Origin: a bacterium
GTDB taxonomy: Bacteria; Sysuimicrobiota; Sysuimicrobiia; Sysuimicrobiales; Segetimicrobiaceae
Reading direction: 5' to 3'
Assembly: GCA_035691305.1 (NCBI GenBank)
Contig: DASSJF010000073.1
Location: forward strand, 1-64,000
DNA length: 64,000 nt
Both the position numbers and the translations under genes were made by a program. The notes beneath the pieces were generated by a model. It made no database searches and was not told the origin of the DNA. It was given only the letters and a program-made list of their open reading frames with translations. This document shows, one piece after another, positions 17,424 through 26,189 of the stretch (position 1 is the stretch's first letter; each line of letters starts with the position of its first letter).

Positions 17424-19004
17424 TCACACCTGCATCCACACGGCGCCGAACCGCAGCATCGTGTCGGGGACGACGGGGAGGTCGTGCACCTCCTTGCGCG
17501 TCGCGGTCATCAGGTTTTCGAAGACGAGGAAGACCCACGGAGCATCGTCCACGACCAGCCGCTGAATGTCCCGGTAGACGCGGACGCGTCCGGGTCCGTT
17601 CGGAATCGCCCGGCTCTGCTCGAGCAGCCGGTCCACCTCGTCGTTCCGGTACGTCATCGAGTTCACATTGCCGCGGGAGCTGAAGTGGTTGTACATCGTG
17701 CCGTCGATGTCCGGGCGCGGCGTCCACGATCCGATGACCGCTTCGTAACGCTTGCCCGTGATGCGGGCCTGGAGCGTGGTCAACTCGTAGGATTGGATGT
17801 TGGCGGTGATGCCGACCTCCGCCAGTTGCGCCTTGATCAGCTCGGCGAGCCGGGTCTGCTCCGGCGACGCGTAGATCTCCAGCGTGAACGTGAAGCCGTT
17901 CGGCCGGCCGCCATCGGCGAGTTTGGCCCTTGCCTTTTGCGGATCGTGGCGGTAGCTGACCCGGGTGATGGACGGATCGTAATAGTCCCGGTACACGGGC
18001 GAGATGGGGCCGTAGGCCGGACGCGCCTGCCCGAAGTAGATCGCCGTCACGATCTGCAGGCGGTTCACGGCGTACGAGACGGCCTGCCGCAGGGCCTTGT
18101 TGTTGAACGGCGGCAGCGCGTTGTTCAGACGAATCATCGGCCACCGCGTGCCGGGGAAGATGATCGTCTTGAAGCGCGGGTCGCCGCCGATGGCGCGCTG
18201 CTCCCTGGCCGGTACGGTGTCGACGAGGTCGAGGCTGCCCGCCCGCAGGTTCGCCATCTTCACCGTTTCGTCGTTCAGCGGTCGATAGACGACCTCGTTG
18301 AGGTACGGCCGGCCCTGTTGCCAGTAGTCCGGAAACTTCCGCAGGGTGATGTGGTCGTCTTTGACCCACTCCGCGAACGCGAAGGGGCCCGTGCCCGCGG
18401 GATGCTGCCCGAACTGCGCGCCCCACTTTTTCACCCCCGCCGGCGATACCATGAAGCCCGGGCCCTCCGTGAACCAGCTCAGGAGCGGAGTGAAGGGCGC
18501 GGCCAGCGTCAGGTCCACCGTCGCGGCGCCGGTCACGCGGACGTCTTTGATCGGTGCGAGAATCGTCCGGAAGGCCGAGCCGGTCGCGGGATCGAGGGTG
18601 CGTTCGATGTTGAACTTGACCGCGGCGGCGTCGCACGGCGTTCCGTCGTGAAATTGCACCCCCGGCTGCAGATGAAACGTCAGGCGCAGGCCGTCCGGCG
18701 AGACCGTCCACGTCCTCACGAGGCCCGGGCCGATCGTGAAGGCCGGCGTCAGGGAGAAGAGCGGGCTGTAGATCGAATAGAAGATCTCGCGCTCGGAAAC
18801 GTTCGTGTAGTGCGGCGGGTCGAGCGTCGCCCACCCCCCGGTAAGTCCGATCCGGAGCGTGCCGCCGGGGACGGGCTGTGCTGCCGGCGCGGCGAACGCC
18901 GTGGCCCGGGAGCCGGCGATCCTCGACAGGCGGCCGCCGGCGACCATCACCCCGGCGGCGCCGATCGCGGTCACCAGCCGGCGGCGTGTGAACGGCATTG
19001 TCAT
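17424..19004 (-). CDS. ABC importer B: family 5 solute-binding protein, Tat-type leader
   Basis: A 526-residue binding protein whose N-terminus reads FTRRRLVTAIGAAGV, a twin-arginine-like signal, followed by an Ala-rich region (residues 25-42) and no lipobox. The mature protein starts GGTLRIGLTGGWATLDPPHY and contains the usual LQPGVQFHDGTPCDAAAVKFN segment. Export in folded form through Tat would set it apart from most window paralogues, which have Sec leaders. It heads importer B and faces, across 272 bp, the divergent enolase-superfamily operon. Confidence 0.9.
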   Translation of the reverse strand: MTMPFTRRRLVTAIGAAGVMVAGGRLSRIAGSRATAFAAPAAQPVPGGTLRIGLTGGWATLDPPHYTNVSEREIFYSIYSPLFSLTPAFTIGPGLVRTWTVSPDGLRLTFHLQPGVQFHDGTPCDAAAVKFNIERTLDPATGSAFRTILAPIKDVRVTGAATVDLTLAAPFTPLLSWFTEGPGFMVSPAGVKKWGAQFGQHPAGTGPFAFAEWVKDDHITLRKFPDYWQQGRPYLNEVVYRPLNDETVKMANLRAGSLDLVDTVPAREQRAIGGDPRFKTIIFPGTRWPMIRLNNALPPFNNKALRQAVSYAVNRLQIVTAIYFGQARPAYGPISPVYRDYYDPSITRVSYRHDPQKARAKLADGGRPNGFTFTLEIYASPEQTRLAELIKAQLAEVGITANIQSYELTTLQARITGKRYEAVIGSWTPRPDIDGTMYNHFSSRGNVNSMTYRNDEVDRLLEQSRAIPNGPGRVRVYRDIQRLVVDDAPWVFLVFENLMTATRKEVHDLPVVPDTMLRFGAVWMQV

Positions 19005-19276
19005 CTGGCCCCCTGCCTCAGCATCGACTTGGCCCCGTCATCGAGCAACCCGGCCGCTTGACGGCCGCGGTCCGCCGGCAAGCCGGCATCCCGCGGTTAG
19101 TGGGCTTCTTTCTGGACTGAGCCGTCCGCGCTCCTGCGTTCCGGCCGTCCGTACGCCGTCCACGCCGCGCTTCGATGGATTCGTCCGCGGTCCCCGGAGG
19201 GAGGAGGTGGGCGAGTCACCCCCGACCGAAGGAGTCACGGGATCACGACAAAAATTCCCGGCCGAAGGCTCCGCCG
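19005..19276. other. Divergent intergenic region, importer B / enolase-family operon
   Basis: A 272 bp non-coding gap between divergent units, which must carry both promoters. It contains GAGTCAC twice, at 19213-19219 and 19232-19238, near a G-rich tract, and an AT-rich ACAAAAATT run at 19247-19256. I cannot assign a riboswitch or a clear operator. Confidence 0.4.
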
Positions 19277-20401
19277 ATGCACATCGAGACCGTCCGCGCG
19301 ATTCCCCTGCTCGCCACGATCGATCCGCCCCAGCGGATCGGCCGGGCCACGTTCACCAAACTCGGCGTGACGCTCGTCGAGGTCCGGTCCGACACCGGCC
19401 TCGTGGGCTACGGCGAATGTCTCGGCCGCTACGCGCCGCGGATCTGGGCGGCCATCGTGGACGACCTGCTGGCGCCGCTCGTGGCCGGGGAGGATCCATG
19501 GGACACCGAGCGGCTGTGGGAGCGTATGTTTCGCGACCTGCGCTCGCTCAGCGGACACAGCCGGGGCATGCTGGTCGAAGGGATCGCCGGCGTCGACACG
19601 GCGCTGTGGGACCTTAAAGGGAAGGCGGCGGGCCGGCCGGTGTCGGCGCTGCTCGGAGGGCGCGTGCGGAGCCGGCTCAGCGCCTATGCATCCTCCGTGA
19701 TGGTGCGCGAGCCCGAGGCGATGGCGGCGGACGCTGCGGAGGTGGTGGCACGCGGCTTCCGCGCCCTGAAGGTCAAGATCGGCACCGGGGTTGAGAGCGA
19801 CGCCGCCGTCATCCGCGGCGTCCGCCGCGCCGTGGGCGACGCGGTCGACCTGATGGTCGACGCGAACGGCGCGTACCGGGCGGCAGAGGCGATCGACTTG
19901 ATCCGGCGCATCGACGACTGTCGAATCACGTGGTTCGAGGAGCCGGTGCCTCCCGATGATCTGGAAGGGTACCGCCGCATCCGCGCGGCGACGACGATGC
20001 GCCTGGCGGCCGGCGAGGGCGAGTTCACGCGCTTCGGCGTGCGCGACGTGCTCGCGGCGGACGCGGTAGACGTGATCCAGCCCGACGTGGCGCGGGCCGG
20101 CGGCATCAGCGAGACGAGGAAGATCACGGAACTGGCCGCGACGCACCACGTCGCCTACGCGCCCCACGTCGGGTTCTCGTCGATCGTCTGTGTGGCGGCG
20201 ACCCTGCAACTCGCCGCCGCGGCGCCGAACTTCCTGACCTACGAGTGCATGTACACCGCCAACCCGCTCCGCGAACGCCTGGCGGTGACCGCGTTGGGCG
20301 GCCCCGCCCAGCTCGACGACGGCCGGGTGCCGGTGCCGCAGGGGCCGGGCCTCGGACTCGAGCTGGATCCGGACGCGCTCGCCTTCTACGCGGCGACGTA
20401 G
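19277..20401 (+). CDS. Mandelate racemase/muconate lactonizing enzyme family protein
   Basis: A 374-residue enolase-superfamily enzyme, which abstracts the alpha-proton of a carboxylate for racemisation, dehydration or cycloisomerisation. The barrel shows KVKIGTG (Lys-x-Lys general base), DANGAY and EEPVPPDD metal ligands, GEGEFTR for the third ligand, QPDVARAGG, and His in APHVGFSS on the last strands, which puts it with the mandelate-racemase-like subgroup. The ATG at 19277 is used because the barrel cap domain begins there (MHIETVRAIPLL); its ribosome site is weak. It is the first gene of a rightward run that continues through importer C. Probable substrate: an acid sugar or hydroxy acid. 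Confidence 0.88.
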   Translation: MHIETVRAIPLLATIDPPQRIGRATFTKLGVTLVEVRSDTGLVGYGECLGRYAPRIWAAIVDDLLAPLVAGEDPWDTERLWERMFRDLRSLSGHSRGMLVEGIAGVDTALWDLKGKAAGRPVSALLGGRVRSRLSAYASSVMVREPEAMAADAAEVVARGFRALKVKIGTGVESDAAVIRGVRRAVGDAVDLMVDANGAYRAAEAIDLIRRIDDCRITWFEEPVPPDDLEGYRRIRAATTMRLAAGEGEFTRFGVRDVLAADAVDVIQPDVARAGGISETRKITELAATHHVAYAPHVGFSSIVCVAATLQLAAAAPNFLTYECMYTANPLRERLAVTALGGPAQLDDGRVPVPQGPGLGLELDPDALAFYAAT

Positions 20402-20425
20402 GGCCGCCGAAGGAGGATGCTTCCC

Positions 20426-21331
20426 ATGAGATCGCGCCGAAGGGCGGCCCGGCCGGTGCGCGCGCCGGTTGTCCCCGCCGACCCGCGCCTCAGCCGCTTC
20501 AGCCCGCTGTCGCGGATCCTGTGCTTCGACGATTTCGACTACGGATTCAACGGCTGGGGCGGCCACATCGGCAACTACGAAGGGTCGCTCGACACGATGC
20601 TGCCGGACTACCGGGATCTGCGTCCGCCGATGCTCAGCACGATCCCGATGTGGGACACCGGGTCGGTCGGGGGCGTCGACGGCGCCTACGCCCTCAAACT
20701 GGCGACCCGGCCGGCGGCGGGCAGCCTCGCGGTCGCGATCAAGCGCCTCACGTGGCGGTACGCCGGGCCGATCCAGATCGAGTTCGCCTTTACGTTCAAG
20801 CCCGAAGCCTCGGCGCTCGCACTGCTGGAAACGGAGGTCCGGGCGTTCGGCTTCGCGTTCGACCTTCAGGCCGGTGACCGCGCCGCCCCGCCCCGCGAGC
20901 GGGTCATGCCGCATCTCCGCTACCTCAACGCGCTGGAGGGGCGGCGGATGGAAAAGTGGCAGTTCAAGCGCGTCGTCGAACCGCTGCGCGACATCGGCGG
21001 CAGCGGCAAGACGCGGTCGCACTTCCACCTCGCGCCGTCGGGCTGGGAAGACGTGCCGGACGGCGGCCAGCAGCTGTGCTACAACGAAATCGCCACCAAG
21101 CACAACTGGTACTACGTGAAGATCGGCTTCGATCTCGCGTCGATGAGCTTCACGGCCTTCCGGTGCAACGACCGTGAGTTCGATCCGGCCGGGATCGCGC
21201 CGATGCGGTTTGCGGCGATGCCGAACCTCTCGTGCATGCTGAACCCCTTCGTGTGGGTCGAGGCGGACGGCGATGTGCGGGCGTTCCTCTACCTCGACTC
21301 GGTCGTTTTGTCGGCGGAGGTGGACGCGTGA
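20426..21331 (+). CDS. Protein of unknown function (possibly DUF6772-like)
   Basis: A 301-residue protein I cannot assign to a characterised family. It opens with a basic tail, then LCFDDFDYGFNGWGGHIGNY, and is rich in aromatic and short strand-forming segments (IQIEFAFTFKPEAS, FRCNDREFD, RAFLYLDSVVLS), suggesting a beta-sandwich or jelly-roll carbohydrate-binding-like fold. No signal peptide is seen. AGGAGG at 20411-20416 touches an ATG at 20417 and is nine bases before the ATG at 20426, which is therefore the better start. It overlaps the next small gene (GTGA) and lies between an enolase-superfamily enzyme and importer C, so a role in processing that importer's substrate is the best guess. 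Confidence 0.75.
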   Translation: MRSRRRAARPVRAPVVPADPRLSRFSPLSRILCFDDFDYGFNGWGGHIGNYEGSLDTMLPDYRDLRPPMLSTIPMWDTGSVGGVDGAYALKLATRPAAGSLAVAIKRLTWRYAGPIQIEFAFTFKPEASALALLETEVRAFGFAFDLQAGDRAAPPRERVMPHLRYLNALEGRRMEKWQFKRVVEPLRDIGGSGKTRSHFHLAPSGWEDVPDGGQQLCYNEIATKHNWYYVKIGFDLASMSFTAFRCNDREFDPAGIAPMRFAAMPNLSCMLNPFVWVEADGDVRAFLYLDSVVLSAEVDA

Positions 21332-21663
21332 TCCACCGCGGCCACACCGCGGTCGTCGAGCGCAACGTGCGGTGGGCCGGGGCGTTCTCGACCGAGCCTT
21401 ATGAGGCCGCGTGGGCCTCGGAAGCGATCTTCTTTGTCCGGACGCTCGAGCCCGGCACGCTGCGGACGGAGGCCGCGGCGCGGGTGCAGATCTCACCCGA
21501 CGGGATGCGGTGGGCGGACGAAGGGACGGCGGTGCCGCTGCGCGCCGGGCTCGGGGTGACGTTCGGGCGCGTTTCGCACTTCGGCGGGTGGCTCCGTCTC
21601 GCGGGCGAACTCGGTCCGGGCGAGGCCCTCACCGTGATCGTCTATCTGGTGTTGAAAGAGTAG
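21328..21663 (+). CDS. Small protein of unknown function, coupled to the preceding gene
   Basis: A 111-residue protein with alternating strand-like segments (SEAIFFVRTLEPGTL, ARVQISPDGMRWADEG, GGWLRLAGELGPGEALTVIVYLVLKE), probably a small beta-sandwich. No family is recognised. The GTG at 21328 overlaps the preceding stop (GTGA), and importer C starts 10 bp after its end, so it is translated with both. It may be a partner of the 301-residue protein. Its short length and lack of motifs limit any claim. Confidence 0.7.
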   Translation: MIHRGHTAVVERNVRWAGAFSTEPYEAAWASEAIFFVRTLEPGTLRTEAAARVQISPDGMRWADEGTAVPLRAGLGVTFGRVSHFGGWLRLAGELGPGEALTVIVYLVLKE

Positions 21664-21673
21664 GGGCACGCGG

Positions 21674-22594
21674 GTGGGCGCGTATCTTGTCAAGCGGCTT
21701 GCCTACTCGGTGTTCGTCGTCTGGGGCGCCGTCACGATCGTTTTTGTGGTGGTGCGCCTGATCCCGGGCGATCCGGCGCAGCTGATGGTCGGGGCCGAAG
21801 GGACGCGCGCGGACGTCGAAGCCCTGCGGCACCGCCTCGGACTCGACCAGCCGCTCGCGGCGCAGTACGTGCGCTACCTCGGCCAGGCGGCGGCGCTGCG
21901 CTTCGGCAACTCGCTCCGTCTCGAGGTTCCCGCCGCGGCCGCGGTGGCGCAGCGCGTGCCGGCGACGGCCACGCTCGCCGCGAGCGCGATGGTGCTCGGC
22001 GTGGCGGCGAGTATGCCACTCGGGATCGTCGCCGCGCTCCACCGGCAGTCGATCCTCGACCGCGCCGTCGCGGTGGTCTCGCTCATCGGGCAGTCGGTAC
22101 CCAACTTTTGGCTCGGCATCATGTTCATCCTGATTTTCGCGCGGGGCCTGCGGTGGTTCCCGAGCGCCGGGACCGGCGGCCTCGAGCATCTCGCCCTGCC
22201 GGCGGCGACGCTCGCCCTGCTGCTCGTCGGCGTGCTGACGCGTCTAGTGCGCAGCGGGCTGCTCGACGTGCTCGACGAGGAGTACGTCCGCTCCGCCTAC
22301 GCGAAGGGCCTGCCCGTCCGGCGGGTGATCAACCGGCATGCGCTGCCGAACATGTTGATCCCGGTGGTGACGGTCGTCGGCCTGCAGCTGGGATCGCTGC
22401 TCGCGGGAGCCGTGATCGTCGAGACCGTGTTCGGCTGGGCCGGCGTGGGCCGTCTACTGGTCGATGCGATCAGCAACCGCGACTACCCGATCGTGCAGGC
22501 GGCGGTGCTGTTCATCACCGTGGGATTCATCGCGGTGAATCTGGTCGTCGATCTCAGCTACGCGTACCTCGATCCCCGGATCCGTTATCGATGA
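21674..22594 (+). CDS. ABC importer C: DppB-type permease
   Basis: A 306-residue permease starting at a GTG (GAYLVKRLAYSVFVVWGAVT), with PGDPAQLMVG, an EAA loop (EYVRSAYAKGLPVRRVINRHALPN) and a DPRIRYR end. Its stop overlaps the dppC start (ATGA). It is fourth in the rightward run that starts with the enolase-superfamily gene. Confidence 0.93.
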   Translation: MGAYLVKRLAYSVFVVWGAVTIVFVVVRLIPGDPAQLMVGAEGTRADVEALRHRLGLDQPLAAQYVRYLGQAAALRFGNSLRLEVPAAAAVAQRVPATATLAASAMVLGVAASMPLGIVAALHRQSILDRAVAVVSLIGQSVPNFWLGIMFILIFARGLRWFPSAGTGGLEHLALPAATLALLLVGVLTRLVRSGLLDVLDEEYVRSAYAKGLPVRRVINRHALPNMLIPVVTVVGLQLGSLLAGAVIVETVFGWAGVGRLLVDAISNRDYPIVQAAVLFITVGFIAVNLVVDLSYAYLDPRIRYR

Positions 22595-23514
22595 CGGCCC
22601 GGGTCGGGGCCGCGGGGGCGGCGCGGGCCGCCGGCGGGCGTTCCGGTGAAGCGACCTGGCAGGCGGGACAGCGCCGCCGTCAGCAGCGCCGGGCACGGCG
22701 CCTGGCGGCGTGGGGTGTTCCGGTCGCGCTCTTCGTCGTGATCGCCGTGGTGGGCCCGATCCTGGTGCCGTACGACCCGGTGACCGTCCGGCTCGCCGAC
22801 CGGACCCGGCCGCCCGGAGCCGTGCTGCACGACGGCAGGCGCGCGTGGCTGGGCACGGATCAGGTCGGCAAAGACCTCGTCGCGCAGGTCCTCCAGGGCG
22901 CCCGCATCTCGCTGCTCGTCGGGGTCGCGACCGTGGCGGTCGCCGGGGTCATCGGGCTCGCGACGGGGGTGCCCGCGGGCTACTTCGGCGGGGCCGTCGA
23001 CGGCGTCCTCATGCGGCTTGCCGATCTCCAACTCGCGTTCCCCTCGCTGTTGCTGGCGATCCTGATCGCGGCCGTGCTCGGACGGAGTGTCACCAACGTC
23101 ATCATTACCTTGTCGGTGACCCGCTGGGTGACCTTCGCTCGGGTGACGCGCGCCACCACGCTCGCGATGCGGGAGCGGGAGTTTGTCACCGCGGCCAGGG
23201 CCACCGGCGCGAGCACCCGGCGGATCATGAGCCGGCACATCGTGCCGCTCACCGTCACGCCGCTCGTAGTGGTGGCGACCGTGGAACTCGGGCTGGTGAT
23301 CCTGGCCGAAGCCTCGCTCAGTTTCCTCGGGCTCGGGACGCCGCCCGGCCATCCGTCCTGGGGCCTCATCATTGCCAACGGGCGCAACTACCTCAGCACC
23401 GCGTGGTGGATCTCGACGATCCCGGGGATCGCGCTCAGCCTCGTAATCCTGGCCGTCGGCCTGTTCGGCGATCAGCTCAACGAGTATCTGAACCCAAAGG
23501 CGGCATCGCGGTAA
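22591..23514 (+). CDS. ABC importer C: DppC-type permease
   Basis: A 307-residue permease with an Arg/Gln-rich cytoplasmic tail of about 45 residues, then a hydrophobic helix, WLGTDQVGKDLVAQV (a variant of the usual GTDDLGRD signature, with Lys in place of Arg) and an EAA loop (EFVTAARATGASTRRIMSRHIVP). The ATG overlaps the dppB stop. The protein ends LFGDQLNEYLNPKAASR instead of the usual LRDxLDPR. Confidence 0.92.
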   Translation: MTARVGAAGAARAAGGRSGEATWQAGQRRRQQRRARRLAAWGVPVALFVVIAVVGPILVPYDPVTVRLADRTRPPGAVLHDGRRAWLGTDQVGKDLVAQVLQGARISLLVGVATVAVAGVIGLATGVPAGYFGGAVDGVLMRLADLQLAFPSLLLAILIAAVLGRSVTNVIITLSVTRWVTFARVTRATTLAMREREFVTAARATGASTRRIMSRHIVPLTVTPLVVVATVELGLVILAEASLSFLGLGTPPGHPSWGLIIANGRNYLSTAWWISTIPGIALSLVILAVGLFGDQLNEYLNPKAASR

Positions 23515-23567
23515 CCGGCGAAGCGTTTCACGCGGGAAGCGACGTTTCTGGGGGGAGATGATCGGTC

Positions 23568-25130
23568 ATGGACACATCTCCGAGCGGTGGCAAGAGGGGT
23601 GCGATGACGCGCCGCGCATGGCTGCAGGGCACCGCGGCGGTCGCAGGCGGAGTCCTCGGCATGGGCACGCGGTGGAGTCTGCCGGCGTCCGCCGCGCCGC
23701 CGTCGAGGGTGCCCGCCGGCACTTTGACCGTGTCGCTGCCGGCAAGGATCGTGGGGCTCGATCCCCTCGGCACGCAGGCCGCGGAAGAGTCGCTCAGGAC
23801 CGCGACCGCCGGCATCTTCGATACGCTCGCCGTCCGCAGCCCCCGGTCGGCCACTTACCTTCCGTCGCTGGCGACGAAGTGGGAGACGCCTGATCCGCTG
23901 ACGTGGGTGTTCACGCTCCGGCCGGGCGTGAAATTCCAGGACGGCACGGCGCTGACCGCGAACGACGTCAAGGCGTCGCTGCAGCGTCTCGTGGCGCTGA
24001 AGGGACCCTACGCGCCGCTCTGGGTCGCCCTGGATACGGTCGATGCCCCGAGTGACACCACCGTCCGCATCAAGACGAAGACGCCGTTCGGCGCGATGCT
24101 GCCCAACGTCTCGCTGCTCTCGATCGCCCCCGCGGCCAAGATGGATCAGCCGGGGTTCTTCACGAAGCCGTTCGGCTCGGGCCCTTTCCGCGTCGTTTCG
24201 TATCAGCCGGACGCCGAGTTGGTGCTCGAGGCCAACCCCGGCTACTGGGGACCGGCGCCTGGGGTCCGGACCCTGCGGTTCAAAGACATTCCGGAGGTGG
24301 CGGCCCGTGTCACCGCCCTCATCACCGGGGAGATCGATCTGACCTTCGGGCTGCCCCCCGACCAGATCGCGGCGCTTCAGGGGCACAAAGACATCCGCCT
24401 GATGAGCACTCCGTCCTTCCGCTACTACATGGTCTGGATGAACTGCAAGCGCGCCCCGTTTCCGGACGCCCGGGTGCGCCAGGCCATGGCCTACGCGCTC
24501 GACGTCGACACCATCGTCAAGACGCTGATGAAGGGCATCGGCCGGCGAATGAGCGCCCCGATCCCCTCGACGGCCTTTGGGTACGCTCCGCAGCGGCCGT
24601 TTGCCTACGACCCGGCGAAGGCGAAACAGCTGCTCGCCGCGGCCGGGCGTCCGTCCGGGTTCGAGTGCACCATGATCTGGAACCCGGACTCCGGCCCCCA
24701 GGACCGCGAGCTGGCCCAGGCACTCTTCTCGTACTGGAACGCGGTCGGGATCAGGGTGCGCGACGGCCAGGCGGAACGTCCGCAGTGGCTGGACAAGCTG
24801 CTCAAACTCGACTGGGACCTGAACTTCCAGTCCAACGGCGATGCGACAGGCGACGCCGACTTTGTGCTGCGGCGCCTGTACACGACCCAGGCCAACCGGA
24901 ACGGCTACGCCAACCCGCAGCTCGACCAGATCCTGAACGGCGCGGTCGAGACGGTCGACCAGGCCCGGCGCAAGCTCCTCTACGCGCAGGCGTGCGAGAT
25001 CATTTGGGACCAGGCCGTCGGCGTCTACCCGGTGGAGCTGATCCAGACGTACGCGCTGCGCGGGGGGGTTGAAGGGTTCGTCCTGACCCCGAACTACCCG
25101 ACGTTCGAGTCGGTCACCGTCCGCCGGTAG
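23568..25130 (+). CDS. ABC importer C: family 5 solute-binding protein, Tat-type leader
   Basis: A 520-residue binding protein. MTRRAWLQGTAAVAGG is a twin-arginine-like leader ending near an ASAAPP cleavage region. The mature part has GTLTVSLPARIVGLDPLGTQ and LRPGVKFQDGTALTANDVK. An ATG at 23568 with GGGGGGAGA is the best start; the Met at 23604 sits directly before the arginines and is an alternative. The run continues 25 bp later into a PLP-enzyme gene, so the binding protein sits in the middle of its catabolic operon. Confidence 0.9.
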   Translation: MDTSPSGGKRGAMTRRAWLQGTAAVAGGVLGMGTRWSLPASAAPPSRVPAGTLTVSLPARIVGLDPLGTQAAEESLRTATAGIFDTLAVRSPRSATYLPSLATKWETPDPLTWVFTLRPGVKFQDGTALTANDVKASLQRLVALKGPYAPLWVALDTVDAPSDTTVRIKTKTPFGAMLPNVSLLSIAPAAKMDQPGFFTKPFGSGPFRVVSYQPDAELVLEANPGYWGPAPGVRTLRFKDIPEVAARVTALITGEIDLTFGLPPDQIAALQGHKDIRLMSTPSFRYYMVWMNCKRAPFPDARVRQAMAYALDVDTIVKTLMKGIGRRMSAPIPSTAFGYAPQRPFAYDPAKAKQLLAAAGRPSGFECTMIWNPDSGPQDRELAQALFSYWNAVGIRVRDGQAERPQWLDKLLKLDWDLNFQSNGDATGDADFVLRRLYTTQANRNGYANPQLDQILNGAVETVDQARRKLLYAQACEIIWDQAVGVYPVELIQTYALRGGVEGFVLTPNYPTFESVTVRR

Positions 25131-25155
25131 CGTGGGCGGCGGGCGAGGGGCGACG

Positions 25156-26172
25156 ATGCGGGGACTGGACCGCCTGCCGCGGGTGTCCCTCGTGCGGGCG
25201 CCGACCCCGCTCGAGGACGCGCCGCGCCTCGCGGCGGCGCTCGGCGTGCGGCGCCTCCTGGTCAAGCGGGAGGACCTCACGGATCTCGCGCTCGGCGGCA
25301 ACAAGGTGCGCAAGCTCGAGTTCCTCTTCGGCGAGGCGCTCGCCCAGGGGGCCGATACGATCGTCACCACGGCGAGCGCGCACTCCAACTTCCTGCGCAT
25401 CGTGTCGGCGGGCGCGCGCCGCTTCGGTCTGCGGCCGGTGCTGCTGGTGCGCGGCCGGGCGGATCTGCCGTCCGAAGGCAACCTCCTCCTGATGCGGCTA
25501 TTCGCGGAACGCATCGTCTATCTCGACACCGAGGACCCGTACGCGGATACGACCATCGCCACGATGCGCGACCTGGAGCAGGAGCTCCGGCGGTGCGGGC
25601 GGCGCCCGTATCTGATTCATCTGGCCGCGTTCTCCGCCGGTCTCGCCACCGCCGCGTATGTTCCGGCCGCGGAAGAACTCGCCGCGCAGCTCCGGGAACG
25701 CGGGGGCGGCTGCGATCGTATCGTGCTGGCCGTCGGGTCCGGCGGCACCTACGCCGGCCTGCTGCTGGGCCTGCGCGCGGCGGGCGTCTCGGCGCCGGTG
25801 CTCGGCGTTTCCGTCAACACCGCGGCCGGCGAGATGCACCGCCGCATTCGCGACCAGATTCGCGCGGCGGAGGACCTCCTCGGCATGACGCCGTCGGTGC
25901 GCGACGACGAGATCGACATCACCGACGCGCACGTCGGGGCCGGCTACGGCATTCCCACCGCCGACAGCCTGGCCGCCGTCACGCTGGCCGCGCGCACCGA
26001 AGGACTGCTGCTGGACCCGATCTATACGGGCAAGGCGTGGGCCGCGCTCGCCCACGCGGTCCGGACCGGCGCGGTCCGGCCGCCGGACACGGTCGTGTTC
26101 ATGCACACGGGCGGGGCGCCCAACACCTTCGTTCACGGCGCCGAGATCTCGGCGGCCCTCCCGGCGACGTAG
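25156..26172 (+). CDS. PLP-dependent D-cysteine desulfhydrase/ACC deaminase-like enzyme
   Basis: A 338-residue fold-type II PLP enzyme of the D-cysteine desulfhydrase / ACC deaminase family, which deaminates small D-amino acids. The PLP lysine lies in LALGGNKVRKLEFL. The next conserved block, normally a QSNH motif, here reads AHSNFLRI, so the residue after Ser-Asn is Phe. A phosphate-binding glycine loop (GSGGTYAGLLLG) follows. The ATG at 25156 has GAGGGG upstream. It is flanked by importer C and an RraA-like gene, so the imported compound is probably an amino acid derivative. The substrate is open because of the altered motif. Confidence 0.82.
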   Translation: MRGLDRLPRVSLVRAPTPLEDAPRLAAALGVRRLLVKREDLTDLALGGNKVRKLEFLFGEALAQGADTIVTTASAHSNFLRIVSAGARRFGLRPVLLVRGRADLPSEGNLLLMRLFAERIVYLDTEDPYADTTIATMRDLEQELRRCGRRPYLIHLAAFSAGLATAAYVPAAEELAAQLRERGGGCDRIVLAVGSGGTYAGLLLGLRAAGVSAPVLGVSVNTAAGEMHRRIRDQIRAAEDLLGMTPSVRDDEIDITDAHVGAGYGIPTADSLAAVTLAARTEGLLLDPIYTGKAWAALAHAVRTGAVRPPDTVVFMHTGGAPNTFVHGAEISAALPAT

Positions 26173-26189
26173 GCGCGGGGGCGGCGCCG

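Noticed and set aside
19213-19238. GAGTCAC repeat as an operator or riboswitch
   Set aside because: Only seven bases, 19-bp period, no supporting symmetry or conserved RNA core.
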